Assembly (NCBI GenBank): GCA_033439765.1
Contig: JAULSN010000007.1
Span: 1,116,001 to 1,180,000 of the forward strand
Direction: 5' to 3'
Origin: Lasiosphaeria ovina
Lineage: Eukaryota > Ascomycota > Sordariomycetes > Sordariales > Lasiosphaeriaceae
DNA: 64,000 nucleotides
In this document: in pieces, positions 46,485 to 57,900 of the stretch
Numbering within the stretch: the first letter of the stretch is position 1
Layout: the number at the start of each line of letters is the position of its first letter
The notes under the pieces: model-generated
Told to the model about the DNA's origin: nothing
Databases searched by the model: none
What the model saw: the letters and a program-made list of their open reading frames with translations, nothing else
Program-made: the position numbers and the translations under genes

Positions 46485-47542
46485 TCAAAAAGCAATTGGT
46501 TCTTCGGTTTCCTTTGAGCGCTGGAGAAGAAACTCGCCAAGCATTCGTAGTGGATTTTCGGGCCTGTTCACTCGGGTGTCAATACTGTACGCTGAAAAAA
46601 GACATGACGCGAAAGCTCAGAGCTGAAAACTCACTGCTCCTTCGCCACCAGCTTCATGCCCTCGAGCAGCGCGCCCGTGATCTTGGTATTGATATACTGG
46701 CGCACCGGCGCGCCGTGCACCGGCGCCTCGGTCGGCATCGTGAACAAGGTCGTCGCCGCGGCGCCAGCATCTGCAGGGTGCACCGACGCCGCGCGCGACC
46801 CCGTCCCGCCCGTCCGCGCCCCGGAGTCGTTACCATTTCCGTCAGTCATGTTGTTGTTGCGCGCTGCCGGCGGCGTGTCTGTCCGCGAGGAGGGGAGCGG
46901 TGACGCCTCGTTGCTATTGCTAGTGGGGATTCCTCCTCCTGCGGTGGTGGTGGTGGTGGTGGTGGTGGTGCCTGTGGCGATGGGTGTCTGCGCGCCGCCG
47001 AACCCGGGCGTCGACCACGCGGCGTTGCCCCCCAACGGTGTGGGCATTGCGCTGGTTAGTGCTAGCGGTGACTGTTTGTGTGTGTTTGTTTGGTTAGTTT
47101 GTTGGAGGTGGTTAAATTGGATGTGGGTTTTTTTTTTTTTTTTTTTTTTGGGATGTGTCTCTCTGTTTTGCGCCGAAGTGGGGGGAGGTTGAATGATGAA
47201 ATGTTATAGATCTTTTTTGGTATGTCTTCCATTCTTTCTTTGACGAGAGGAACGGGACGGGGGTGTGAAGGGGCTGGGGCTGGGGGGTTCACGCACTGCG
47301 GGCTGTTCAGGGTCGAGCTCGGCGTAGCGATCGGCCGGCACGTCAACCATGTTCACGTCGGGTTCTGGCTCATCGCCGGACGCGGACGGCGTCACGCCGT
47401 TGACGGCGGGCTCGTACAGCGTGGCGGGCGACGCCTCGGCCGCGGCCGCCGCTGCTTCTTCCGTCAGCTGCATCTCGGGCTCCATCTCCGAGTTGGCGTC
47501 CTCCGCCAGCGCCGGCGGCGTTTCCAGTGGATGCTCGGACAT
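46485..47542 (-). CDS. SDC1: COMPASS histone H3K4 methyltransferase subunit Sdc1/Dpy30, 3 exons
   Basis: Nuclear scaffold subunit of the Set1/COMPASS complex. The Dpy-30 dimer binds the Bre2/Ash2 helix. Exons on the minus strand: 47542-47297, 47071-46635, 46563-46485, giving 253 residues. Intron 2 (71 bp, GTGAGT...AACAG) splits the Dpy-30 motif and is required: VRQYINTKITGALLEGMKLV AKEQ joins PENPLRMLGEFLLQRSKE. Together these form the two-helix Dpy-30 domain at residues 205-245. Intron 1 (225 bp) is inferred from the phase-matched donor GCA|GTGCGT and acceptor AACAG|TCA with CTAAC upstream. The N-terminal about 200 residues are disordered and low complexity, with acidic/Ala runs, a Thr9 tract encoded by a GGT/ACC microsatellite, and Asn runs. 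Much longer than metazoan Dpy30 (about 100 residues), as usual in filamentous fungi. The exon 1 junction is the least certain part. Confidence 0.85.
46943..46970. repeat. (GGT)9 microsatellite inside SDC1
   Basis: In-frame trinucleotide tract; codes for nine Thr on the minus strand. Confidence 0.9.
47128..47149. repeat. Poly-T run (22) inside SDC1 intron 1
   Basis: Uninterrupted run of 22 T; on the transcribed SDC1 strand it is A22, within the intron and upstream of the branch site. Confidence 0.92.
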
Positions 47543-48154
47543 TGTGTGTGTTGGATTATGGGGGCAGATGTGTGCGTTGTTGGGCGTGCGGGTGCGGCGC
47601 AATTGCAATTGCAATTGCAAGTCTTGATATGAACACACAATACTAATGGGATGAGCTATGCTGATCTTACCTGTGCTGTGCTGAGCGCATGCGGTTTGCG
47701 ACGACGCACGTACCCGCAAGGGACAGAGAGGTCCAGACACGGCCCCCACCTTTTGGGGGGAGCGGAGCGCGCTGTCACGGGAAGTCGCGTCCCAAATCCA
47801 TTTCACCCAGCGCTTCAATGCCCCGCGGGGTCGGGCGCGCGCTGTCAGGCTGTCCCCTTTTTCTTAGTCGTAGCTAAATTAAACCTCCTGTTTCCTCTCA
47901 CGCCACCCCACTGAACATCGTCTCATGCCTCTCGTGTCTTATATCCCTACCTAGGCAGCAGCCGAATCTATACCGCTCCCCGCATAAGATATTGCTCGCG
48001 CAGGGAACAGTACAGTACTAGACTCGACTCGACTCGACTCGAGTACGGGTAACATTTTATTTTTGGGAGACACGGCCAGACTTTGTTTTCCTTGATGCAC
48101 ACATCCGCACCATGGTCCCGCACAACCCCGCCCGTTCCTGGCTTATAAAGAAGT
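47543..48154. promoter_or_regulatory. Shared bidirectional promoter, SDC1 / FAN1
   Basis: 612 bp between divergent starts. Contains three overlapping CAATTG palindromes at 47600-47617, an ACCTAGGC (47949-47956), a GACTC pentanucleotide repeat (48021-48043) and TTATAAA (48143-48149) close to the FAN1 ATG. Confidence 0.55.
48021..48043. repeat. (GACTC)n pentanucleotide repeat
   Basis: Four tandem GACTC units ending in CTCGAG, in the SDC1/FAN1 promoter. Confidence 0.9.
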
Positions 48155-50889
48155 ATGAATCGGTTCGTGCAGAGATCCAAACGTCCCCAGGCCAATACCA
48201 ATACGGGGAAACAGCTTCTAGCGCCTGGCTCGGGCAGCCCCCACAGGAACCCCGCCGGGCCGCCTGTCAAGAAGCCCCGGCGTGAAGAGGTAAAAGATAG
48301 CGCTGATGATGACGACGACGACGTCTCCTCTCCAACCTCGTTGGGGATCCATGATGAGGACGATGATGAGGACGATGATGGCAAAGAGCCCGTCGTGAAA
48401 TCCGAGCGCGCCTTGGACAACTCTACAGAATTGGATCTAGATGGGAACGGCCCCCCAGCTCTAGTTCCACACGGCCAGACGGCCTTTGAGAGCTCTTTGC
48501 CCCAAGTCGCGACGGACAAAGAGGCTATCCAGGAATACGAGGCTGCCAGAGCCTCCCAGGCCGCGCAGGATGGAACCACCGACGGAGCGACGAGACTCGA
48601 AAACAGGCAATGGGTCCCGGGGAAAAGCTCCATCTATGTTGACGCCTTCAATCTCGCCCTGGACACGGTGCTCAAAGACGAGTCGCACCTGTTTGATGTC
48701 AAGGAGAGGCGCGTCTTTGAGGAGTGGAGGGCCCTGGACTATGAGACGCAGTATCTGTTAGTCGTTCTCTTTGCTCTTTGCTGGTACAGGTGTTATTGGC
48801 ATGTCTAACAGGGTGCAGTTATGTGCGGCTCTTTCTGCGCAAAGCGGCCACATGGCACCGTGTTGAGCGTCTTGGGTACTATGGCGATATCTCAGACGTT
48901 GGCCTCGCCATCGCCAGTCTCCTGGAGCAGCGGCCTCTGCCTGGTCGTCTATCGCAAGGCTTGTCCCAGGATGAGCCTGGTGGTGAGATGCAGGAGTGGT
49001 CACTGGGAGACTCTTTTGCTTTTGCCGACGACTCTGAATCGTACATCAAGACCATTGAAGAGGCAGCCTCGCTGCTCAGCCTTGACGAGCTCAGGTCCCT
49101 GGCCAAAGATGCCAAAGTTCAGGGCAAGAATAAGCCAGACCTCCTCAGAGCGTTCTGCCGCATGAGCGCACAGCAATCGGGCCTCATGGCTCTGGGATTG
49201 CGGCGGACGAGCACGAACGGGTCGGGAGGTGGCCACGAGTCCCAGTCGAGGCACCAAAGCCCAGAGAAGCAGGACTTGAACCGCAACTCGCACTTCCTGG
49301 CCAAAGTTCTTGCTATAACCGGACCCCTCATCCGGCTATCGGAGCCCGTCTTCAAGCTGTTTGAGCGTGTTCACTTGGTCTTTTACAGGTCCACGGAGTG
49401 GACTGAGAAGTCCCTCACCACCATTATCCTGGCCAAGATCTCGCGCAGGAACTTCCCCAGCTATCTGGTGTGTCGATCGACCAACATCTTCCCTTCCCGG
49501 CACCGCCTGCTTGAATTTGAGCACTCGATGCGCAAGGAGTTCGAAGTCGACAAGATCCTCGAGTTCAACGGCCCACCTGGGGAGGAGGGCTTTTGCAAGG
49601 TGTTGGACGTCTTCGAAAGCATCTCGGAACGTTGGAGGGAGCTACTGCGTGAAGAAGAGCGCAGGGAAGCGAGCGTCTACGAATTCGGCGAAGGAGGCTA
49701 CCTTCGCCGTTTCAATGCCGCCCACGCGTACTCGAGAATTGCGCACAAGACAGCTCATGTCCTTGGCCGTCTTCACAGGTACAAGAAGGAGCACCAACTT
49801 CTGTCGGAACTGCTCAGCCAGCGGCTCTTCCACCCAGCTCGCCGCGGCTCCTGGTACCAGCGCAAGGCGTTGTTGGAAGAGCGTTACATGTGGGAAGTTG
49901 ACCCAGATCCCCCTTCGACCGGTCCTGAGGCGCAGAAGAAGCACTGGCAGCGGATTGCTGTCGCTACCTGTGAGACGGCCCTGGAGGACCCTGACTGCCA
50001 TCTCATTTATCACTACGATCTGCAAAAGCGCCTGACCAAGCTCGAAAAGAGGCTGCGCATCCCACGGCGTCTGCAACATGATTTCGGCCACGTAAAGCTA
50101 CGGCAGCCCGAAGAACACACAGTCCATGGCGTCCAGCTCCAGTCTGATGACACAAACACCAAGGGGAAGGCGGGGCGGGGACCAAGCACCAAAACTCTGT
50201 GGCTTGACGAGCTCGGCGAGCCGGGCGAGAACGGACACCCTCTTCATGTCAGTGTCGAGGAAATGTGTCTCTCGTACTACCGCAGCCAAGGCTGGAAGGG
50301 CTATCACAGTGAAGGGGGTATCCTCCGTACCCTGTTCGCATATCTCTTCTTCGACGTGCTCTTTGTCTACATCCCCAACGTCTTCCAGACCGAGTACCAG
50401 ACCTGCCCGCTCGATCTCCACACGGACGCCTTCTACCCAGCCCGCGCAAGCGAGATCAACCACCGGCTGGTAGAAATCGCCAACGGTGGGGCGGAAAAGC
50501 TTCTCCGCGAGGTTGACGAGCGGGAGCGGGAGCGTCGAACATGCGTGGTCGGCCTGAACTGGGACTTTGAGATTGACGACCTGCTGGAGCTGGTCACCTG
50601 CTTCAACGGTGAAGCGCTCGCTGCCGTGTGCAAGGTCATGGCACAGGATTACAGGGCCCGCGGAGGCGGCGTGCCAGACCTTGTCCTCTGGCGGGTGGTG
50701 CAGGGTGAAGCTCAACACAGTGCAGATGGCGAGGGAACGCGCATGGGCGAAGTCCTCTTCGCCGAAGTGAAGAGCGCCAACGACCGCCTCAGCGATACTC
50801 AACGGCTCTGGATACACGTCCTAACCGGGGCCGGCGTGGGGGTTGCGCTGTGCAACGCCGTAGCGAAAGAGGTTCGAACCATTGGTTGA
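48155..50889 (+). CDS. FAN1: Fanconi-associated nuclease 1 (FAN1), VRR-NUC domain, 2 exons
   Basis: Structure-specific 5' flap endo/exonuclease in interstrand crosslink repair. Exons 48155-48756 and 48819-50889; the 62 bp intron (GTTAGT, CTAAC, GCAG) joins ETQYL to YVRLFLRKATTW-like sequence in phase 2. Predicted 890 residues. The first about 150 residues are disordered and basic/acidic. A conserved fungal block (YVRLFLRK, RVERLGYYGDI) follows. A SAP-like helix pair is near residues 285-315 (LDELRSLAKDAKVQGKNKPDLLRAF). Helical repeat regions lead to the C-terminal VRR-NUC nuclease at about 730-880: GLNWDFEID, GGVPDLVLW (Asp821), EVKSANDRLSDTQRLW (Glu850, Lys852). All PD-(D/E)xK residues are present. 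No N-terminal UBZ finger is visible, as in other fungal FAN1 proteins. The gap between Asp821 and Glu850 is longer than in human FAN1. Confidence 0.92.
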
Positions 50890-52000
50890 CTGGTGGGAAG
50901 ACACAGGCAACTCGGCTCGCTTGTTTGTGACTGATCCTTGAAGAAGGTTTGTGACGGGACAAAAATAGCAATCTCATCCCAGCGCAGCGGAGCGATGGCA
51001 ACCAATATCGCCAGCTCCGTTATACATTACCTAGAACCGACGGCCCCCTTTTCCCAGCATGTTCCGACCTGGCCTGACCTGACCAGGTGGTGATCCCTGT
51101 CCCGCTCAGCATCCAGCGTTGCGGAGTCACGGACGGGGTGCAACTCCAGCTGTTGGCCCCGTGGCACAGTCGCGGTAGCGTAGCGTGCCCGTGGGGAAGC
51201 TGACGGGAGCAAGTCAATGCGCGTCCAAATATAGAGAAAGCCTAGAAAGAAATTCGTTTCGAAACTTCCTCAAGCGTTCGAAACATGCAGGTGCGCAGAT
51301 GCACATCCTTGGGGGGCATCTTTGTGTCACGCTCCCGCGCAGCGGGGGGAACCAACCAACAATGCGAGAACCCCTGAAGGCTGTTCGTTTCATGTCGTTT
51401 ACCGTTTCAACTTTACTTTTTGGACACATGCAATTTGCTTTTTTTCTCCCTCTTTGTCGAGGGCAAAATGCCCAATCCAGGTCCGTCGCCAGCCTTGTCC
51501 GGGCAATTTCGCCATCCCATCACCTCTCAGGCACCCACCGAAACCCCATGCCCGGAACCTCGGTCCAATCAGAGACAGCCGTCGGCCGTTTGTCTATCAC
51601 CGGCTGGCTGGCTGGCTGGCCTTTTGGGGGGCAAACGCAGCTGCGTCGCATGCAATTGCAAAATTCAATATCGTTTCGAACGACACTAAGGCGGTTCTGT
51701 GCAATGCTGGCCGGTAGATAGATACGTAGATGCAAGTGATGTGATGGATGAGACCACGGTACGAGAGGCCTCGTTGTCTCTCACCTGGACTTCCAGAACT
51801 GGAACTGGGGTGGATGCTGTTCTTTGTGCTGTGCTGTGCTGACTGACGCGAACACAGCCGAACAGTGTCTTGTCTGTCTTGTTCTTGTTGCAGGAGGCGG
51901 AGCTGTAAATCGTGCCCAATCTGACCGACAGCCACCCGATGAGTGAGATGAGATGATCATCGACGCGGCGTTTCCGTCTGTCTCGATATGTGTGTACTTA

Positions 52001-52019
52001 GTGTGTGTGTGTGTGTGTG
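52001..52019. repeat. (GT)9 microsatellite
   Basis: Perfect GT tract; non-coding. Confidence 0.9.
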
Positions 52020-52866
52020 CATCTTTGCTGCGGCTGGGTCGCACCACCACCTTTCTTACGCAGCGATGTACTGTACGGGGTAAACTCGCTCGACAACTCT
52101 CCATCACAAAACTGTCTCGCCGACTTGTTCATCTTTCGTCCTGTAGCCGGAGAAAAAACACAGCACAGCGGAGTTTAAAGTCGCCCGTAGCCATCCATCC
52201 TTCAGGCTTCATGCTGGGCGTGGTATGTACCCGGTCCCCAACCACGCTCCCCCGCAAAATGAAAGACAAAGTACTGTGTAAAGACCAAAAAGTGCGGCGC
52301 TTAAAAGTCACTTACGCAGGACAGTGTATTTCCCCTCCTGCCCAGCCCGTCCTTTTTTGCCCACTCTCTTGAGTGAGTCCCCTCCCCCTCAGCCAATCAC
52401 ACCCCCCCTTGCTTTTTGTCTTATGCACGACACGGCCAGCCTTCACACATCCCGGCGAGCGCTTACAGGTGTTGGCGCCGCAGCCAGTCACGGGCCACGG
52501 GCCGCGGGGACCCCCTGGTCGCGACCATGCGGGCGGATTGCGCTAGGCTACGACTAGGCTACTTGCTGGGCTGGGGGGCGCGTTGCTTGCGGGATTCCAT
52601 GGGGAGGGCTTTGACGCCGCTTTTACCGAGTACAGTACGGGCACTTTTTTTTTGGAGATTGGAATGACTACGGAGGAAAGAGTTTGAAGACAGACAGACG
52701 GCAGCTATCTATTTATTTTCTGTGAATGCTCGACCTGATTCTTACTCGGAACAAGAAGCCAAGTCACTCCACATATATATCAAAAAGAGAGGTGATAATT
52801 AGGGGAGGGGGGGGGCAACTCCGTAGATTGGGTAGGTAGTAGGTACAGTACATACCTCAAAGACGT

Positions 52867-52884
52867 CACACACACACACACACA
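52867..52884. repeat. (CA)9 microsatellite with CCA extension
   Basis: CA tract followed by CCA triplets; non-coding. Confidence 0.88.
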
Positions 52885-53947
52885 CCACCACCACACCATT
52901 AGGGAATTTACCCTTCCCCCTTCGCGTGCGTGCTCGTAAGAGTAGTAATTCGTGGAGCAATGGTAGCAAATTATCGACCCCGTGAGTATGGTCACCAAAC
53001 CAGTTTTTGTCGTCTTGAGAATAGTCACTTTCTCAGCCACCTACCTACCTTCCTCAACGACGGGTACCTAGGTGTAGGTCCTTGACCTCCTGGCATAACT
53101 TCTCGGATACGTTGTCCCGGGCGGGGAAAGGGGACAGAGGAACAAGCAGTGGTCGCACAAAGTGGCCGCCGCCCTACCCGGCCCAAGGTCGTGGACGTAG
53201 GGGAAACAAACAAACAAACAACAGACGACCTGCGTACTACTGTTCCCTCACCGCGTACGAGAAGAGTGTAATAAACAATAAACAACGCGATGCAAGTTTT
53301 GAGTGTGGGTGTATGTGTATTGTGTGCAATTGTAACGAAAAGCTACAACACCTATCACCATATCCAAAATCTTTGCGTTCAGATACTCAGCCCATTGGTA
53401 TCGGATCCAGACCCAAAAAAAAGTATTGTCGTAGACAAAAAAAAAGGTGGACGCCGCCAGCAACGCCAGTAAACTCCGTTGCCCGTGGCTTCGTTAATAT
53501 CCCATAGCGAGCAGATTTGCTCTCGCTCTTTTCCAATTCCATGGTCCATTCATTGCGTTCCGCTCATTCGGAGAGATCATTCGCTTTCAGCCCCTGGCTG
53601 CCTTGGCTTCCCGTCTCTCCTACGTTCCTAGTTGGCGAGTCGATTCCTGCAGGTCATGTCTGCGGTGTGACTCGGCGCCGGTGGTTGAGCGGCTGTCGCG
53701 AGTGGCGGCGGCGGCAGCGCGGTGGCGGCGGCGCTGGCGGCGGGGTATATATATATTGTAGTGTAATACAAAGGGAATGTGGCGGCTGGTCGGTTGCTCG
53801 ACCGAATATGGCCGTGATATCCAGCACCGTCAATGTATCTGTATGCGAAGCCTCGCATACATTACAATGCCGGAATTCGCGGTGACGCGGGTGACGTTAG
53901 TCGGATCTCGCTCCATCTCCATTCAATCAATCCAACCCCAACTGCTC

Positions 53948-54937
53948 TCATGACTTTGGTGTCGTCTGGGAGTCGAGCTTTCTCCGCTTCCCCTTGGGAG
54001 CTGGGGCCATCCGTGGAGTGTACGTCACCGTCCTTGTGACGACCTCCCGGATGTGTCGAATACTTGACCTCGACTCCCTCTTGGCATGGGTGGGAGCAGG
54101 TACGGCCACAGTTGGCGTCTCGGGTGCAGCAGGGCGCTTCGCCCCGGGGATGTCCGAGAACCGCTTTGCCTTCAGGGCCGCGTCCCAGTCAAACGGTGAG
54201 TGCACCGACGCGGCACTCAACGGTGACCTTGGGGAGTAGAGGCCCGAGGCCGAAACGGCAGGTGAGGTGGGGAGTTTCATGCTTGGGAAAACAGAAGGTC
54301 CCGCGGGTGGGGCGGACAGTGGATAATAAGAGTTAACGGGGGTCGGAGGGGACTTGATGCTGATGGGCGAAGGCCGTGGGCTCTTTTCCCTTTCCTTGGT
54401 CTTCTCATCATCGCCGCATTCGCTGTTGACATCGGACCGCGCCGTGGACGGACCACTCTCAATCAGCTCGATCTTCTCCTTCTCGCCGTCGTCCAAACTC
54501 GCGGCATCGCTGGTGACACTGCTGGGGGTACTGTCCTTGCTGCTAGCGCTGGCACTGCTAACTGTGCTGCTGGCGGTGCTTGTTCTATTCAAGGCAGCCT
54601 TCCCGGTATGGGGCGGAGAGGTGAGACAGGGCGAGACCAACGACATGCTCTTTAGGAAGTCTAGATAGGCCACGGGCGGCGTGATGGGGGTCTTCTGCAT
54701 ATCATATTCAAACTTGAGGGTGGCGCTGAAAGGGCCGGCCGAGGGCAGGCCGGCCGACGGAAGGCCCGACGACGGAAGGGGATCCCGGAAGGCTGATGTC
54801 CGTGAAATGGCCGACAGAGGCGTCTCGACGGCGGAGGGGAGTGAGACAGCCGAGCGAAGCTCCGAGGGAGGCGGGGGGATGTGAGGGAAGTTTGCCGTGA
54901 CTGGCGTCGACAGCGAAAGGGTGGGTTTGGAAGACAT
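53948..54937 (-). CDS. Conserved-looking disordered Ser/Pro-rich protein (unknown function)
   Basis: A 329-residue frame from the ATG at 54937, chosen because the in-frame extension upstream starts only with GTG. Rich in Ser and Pro with many SP/TP sites. It contains a short repeat (SSGLPSAGLPSAG), a less disordered segment (FEYDMQKTPITPPVAYLDFL) likely to be the conserved core, an acidic middle and a basic C-terminus (HIREVVTRTVTYTP, then KGKRRK, nuclear-localisation-like). No domain is recognised. A nuclear, phospho-regulated protein would fit but is inference. A CTCTTCTCCCAG just upstream of the ATG could be a 5' UTR intron acceptor. The frame is long and its complexity differs from random frames, so a real gene is likely. 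Confidence 0.7.
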   Translation of the reverse strand: MSSKPTLSLSTPVTANFPHIPPPPSELRSAVSLPSAVETPLSAISRTSAFRDPLPSSGLPSAGLPSAGPFSATLKFEYDMQKTPITPPVAYLDFLKSMSLVSPCLTSPPHTGKAALNRTSTASSTVSSASASSKDSTPSSVTSDAASLDDGEKEKIELIESGPSTARSDVNSECGDDEKTKEREKSPRPSPISIKSPPTPVNSYYPLSAPPAGPSVFPSMKLPTSPAVSASGLYSPRSPLSAASVHSPFDWDAALKAKRFSDIPGAKRPAAPETPTVAVPAPTHAKRESRSSIRHIREVVTRTVTYTPRMAPAPKGKRRKLDSQTTPKS

Positions 54938-57900
54938 GACGGCGGCTTGGATGTGCTGTCCTGGGAGAAGAGTCAAGTGAATGACTCTTGTGATGTCCTT
55001 ACGGCTGGGATGGCGTCTTGAATTGCCAGTTGACTCGACCCGGAGGAAGGAAGGCACCTGGAAAGGAATCCGGCACTGGAAGGAAGGGGGAAGAGTGCAG
55101 GAGAGGTGCAGGTTGGGGGGGCGGTCCCACGATTATATGAAGTGACCGGGTGAGGTAGTGTGGTACTGTAGTATGGATGAGCCGACAAGAGGCCCTCGCG
55201 CGTGCGCCGGCGAAACAAAAGGAGCCTTGCAACAGCTCCCCGCGCAAGCTGGTGGGAGGATCTGGACCCTAGCGCCGGGACCTTGTCAGGTATCTAGGAT
55301 CCCAGAGTGGCGGGCTGGGGGTTCCGGGGTCTGGTTTGCGGCGGGCAACAGAGTCTGGCGGGAGGTGCTAAAGGACTGGACCAAAGTACTCCGTATCCCG
55401 TACGGAGCAGAAGACTGTGGTAAAGTACTGTACAAGACCAAAGCTGCGCCAACCAGTGCTCTGTTTGTTTATTGAACCGGGGCGGCCAGTTTCGAGGCCC
55501 AGTATGCTCGTGAGACGAGATCAACAGTGGAAATATTATAGGTACGGAGTAGCTATCCGTGAACCTGGGACGGTGAGAAGCCTAGACAGCGAAAGGGTCA
55601 GGAACAGGCGCCGTAGGAGGTTCGCGCAACAGACAGCGCTCGACGTACAGTGCCCGGAAGACGGTTATGTGTGTGTGTTTGGTTTATGGAAATGCAGGGC
55701 AGGGCAAGGCAGACATCCAGAAATCCAGACAAAAACGAAGACAGATGGGTTAGTTTGGCCGAGGCGCACAAGGAAGGAAGTGACAGGCGCTGTTGCAGCC
55801 GGCGGGCAACGGGCAGCTCTTGGACTGGCAGCAGGCAGGCCTCACTGGGAGTGGCCTGGTCTGCACTCTGCGGCGAGTGGGAGGGGGGCTTGAAGCAGCG
55901 GCAAATGAGCAGCGCCAGACCTGAGGTGGGGCGGTCCACGACAAGCGAGAAGCGACGATTTGACAGGGCCCAAGGCGGCAGTGAATGTGCTGAGATGCTA
56001 GGGGTGCTTTAGTGTGACTCGATGCAGCTCCGTTGCCCGAGTCCACAAGGTGCGCGTCCGTACTCTACAGTACCTCACTCAACCAGAATGGAACCTGCTG
56101 CTCTGTCCTCTTCTGCTTGTGCTTTGTTCCCGTGCTTCGTGCTTGGGGGAGTGTGACTTGCGCAAGGGGGTGGCAGACAGTCTTGGTCCCGTCCTCAGAA
56201 CTCTGAGGCTTCTTTTTTTCGTCTGGCGAGACTGGCCCGGGGCCAAGCTCGAGAATCAAGATGACCTCAAATGAAGATGAAATTTGCGTGCACTTACTGT
56301 GAACGACGACTTGCCGAGCGGAGCGCTGAGAGCGGAGCGCGTAGCACTGTCCAATATTCCACGTCGATGAAGCGGGCAAAGAGGATATTGGATGGACAGC
56401 AAGACCCGTCTTTTGAGATGCGTTGAGCCTAAGACCGAAAAGAGAGAGAGGGAGTCGGGCGGCTTCTCTCGCGGGCTAATTTGCCGTGGTGCGAGGTGCA
56501 ACAAGACCAAGCCCCCCGGGCAAAAGGTGGAATGGAAAACCTTAATGGACCCGATTTCTTCAAGGAACCCCCGAAGGCCCAGCGATGACTGGCGAGCGCG
56601 AGCGCCACGAGCGGGCCAAGGTCACGGCCGCGGGATCGTGATGGGCGTCGGTATCTCAGCCGCCGTGAACGTCTTGGACGAGACGCCTGATTGGCCGTGC
56701 CCGCTAGAACTTGCAGCAGGGGAAAGCGCTAAGGTCATATTCTTAGCACAAGGGTTGGTGATTGGCCAGGGCTTGCCGCTTACCAAACGACGGGACCTCA
56801 ACCACAGCGGAAGAACGTCGACTGTGGCAGGAGCGAAAGAGAGTCTGAATGGACCGAACTGTTTGGTGATTGTCCAAGGAAGGCGCGAGACGGGCAGAAT
56901 CGAAGATGGTGAACGAATGGGCCGAGAAAGGAAGCCGCAAGAGCCGCGAGACTGGCAAGCGCGCAACTCGAAGCAAAAGAGAGTCGGGTGTTGAAATTAG
57001 GGCAGGAAAGGCCGAAGTACCTGTGGCGGTATTAGCCAGGGCAGATTCCAGATTCCAGATGTCAAAAGCGGAGATTGGCCAGTTCACACGGGCCCGGCCT
57101 GTGCTGTGACTGTCGCTCTCGCTCTCGAGATGCGGGTAGGATGAGGTGGGTATCCAATCCAATCGTTGGCGGATTGCGGAAGGTGCGTTGGTGATGGGAT
57201 TGCCTAGTACTTTGGTGTGTCTGTGATGAGAGTCGGACAAGACAGAACTCGAACATCCAACCTGAACCTGGATGTGTGATTCCCCTCACTTTCGGCTCTC
57301 GACGGGAGGCGCCACACATATACTAAGTAGTCACGGTATATGCATCGGAAGCGCTCTCGCCGCCTCGTTGCCATGCCCGCCCCAATCCCGCACAAGTTAT
57401 TGCTACCTTATTTTCCGTACCTTACCTTACCTCGCCTCACCTACTTACAATTTACTACCATACCTATAGCCTAACCGCCCGGCTGGGCCTCGACAAAGAA
57501 TGGATATCTATCAATAGAGGCTGGTGGGCGGGTATGTACGGTACTCTCTGCGTGACGCTGGACGTCGCCAGTCGTGAGCAGTGGCCAACTCAATTTTGGA
57601 ACCCGCATCGTCGCAGGTCGAGGTCGATGTCGAGGTCGAGGGACGTCTCGGCGAGCTCCCGTCATCAGAGCGCGCGCTATCCGCTCGAGTCGGGTGTGCC
57701 TTGGCAAAGGTAGGTATCAACGGCGTGGGAGCTACCCTACGGCACTCCACTCCTTGGATCGATAGCAATTTCGACTTTCTTTGGATGGTCCAGCAGTCGT
57801 TGTCTGGCCGCCGCCGCCATCGTATCGTTGTCGCCGTCGCCGCCGTCGTCTGTGCAGCCTATCGTTTCCCTCGCGCTTAATCCCTTGGCCGCTTGTGGAA

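Larger units (their letters stand above)
50890..53947. other. Intergenic region between FAN1 and the conserved unknown gene
   Basis: No supported gene in 3 kb. Holds the FAN1 3' flank and the 3' flank of the minus-strand gene. GT (52001-52019) and CA (52867-52884) microsatellites and one ACCTAGGT (53066-53073) are present. The pyrimidine-rich patch at 52320-52420 looks promoter-like, but no gene follows. Confidence 0.55.

Noticed and set aside
50870..50886. tRNA B-box-like GGTTCGAACC
   Set aside because: Lies in the FAN1 coding end with no A box or cloverleaf around it.
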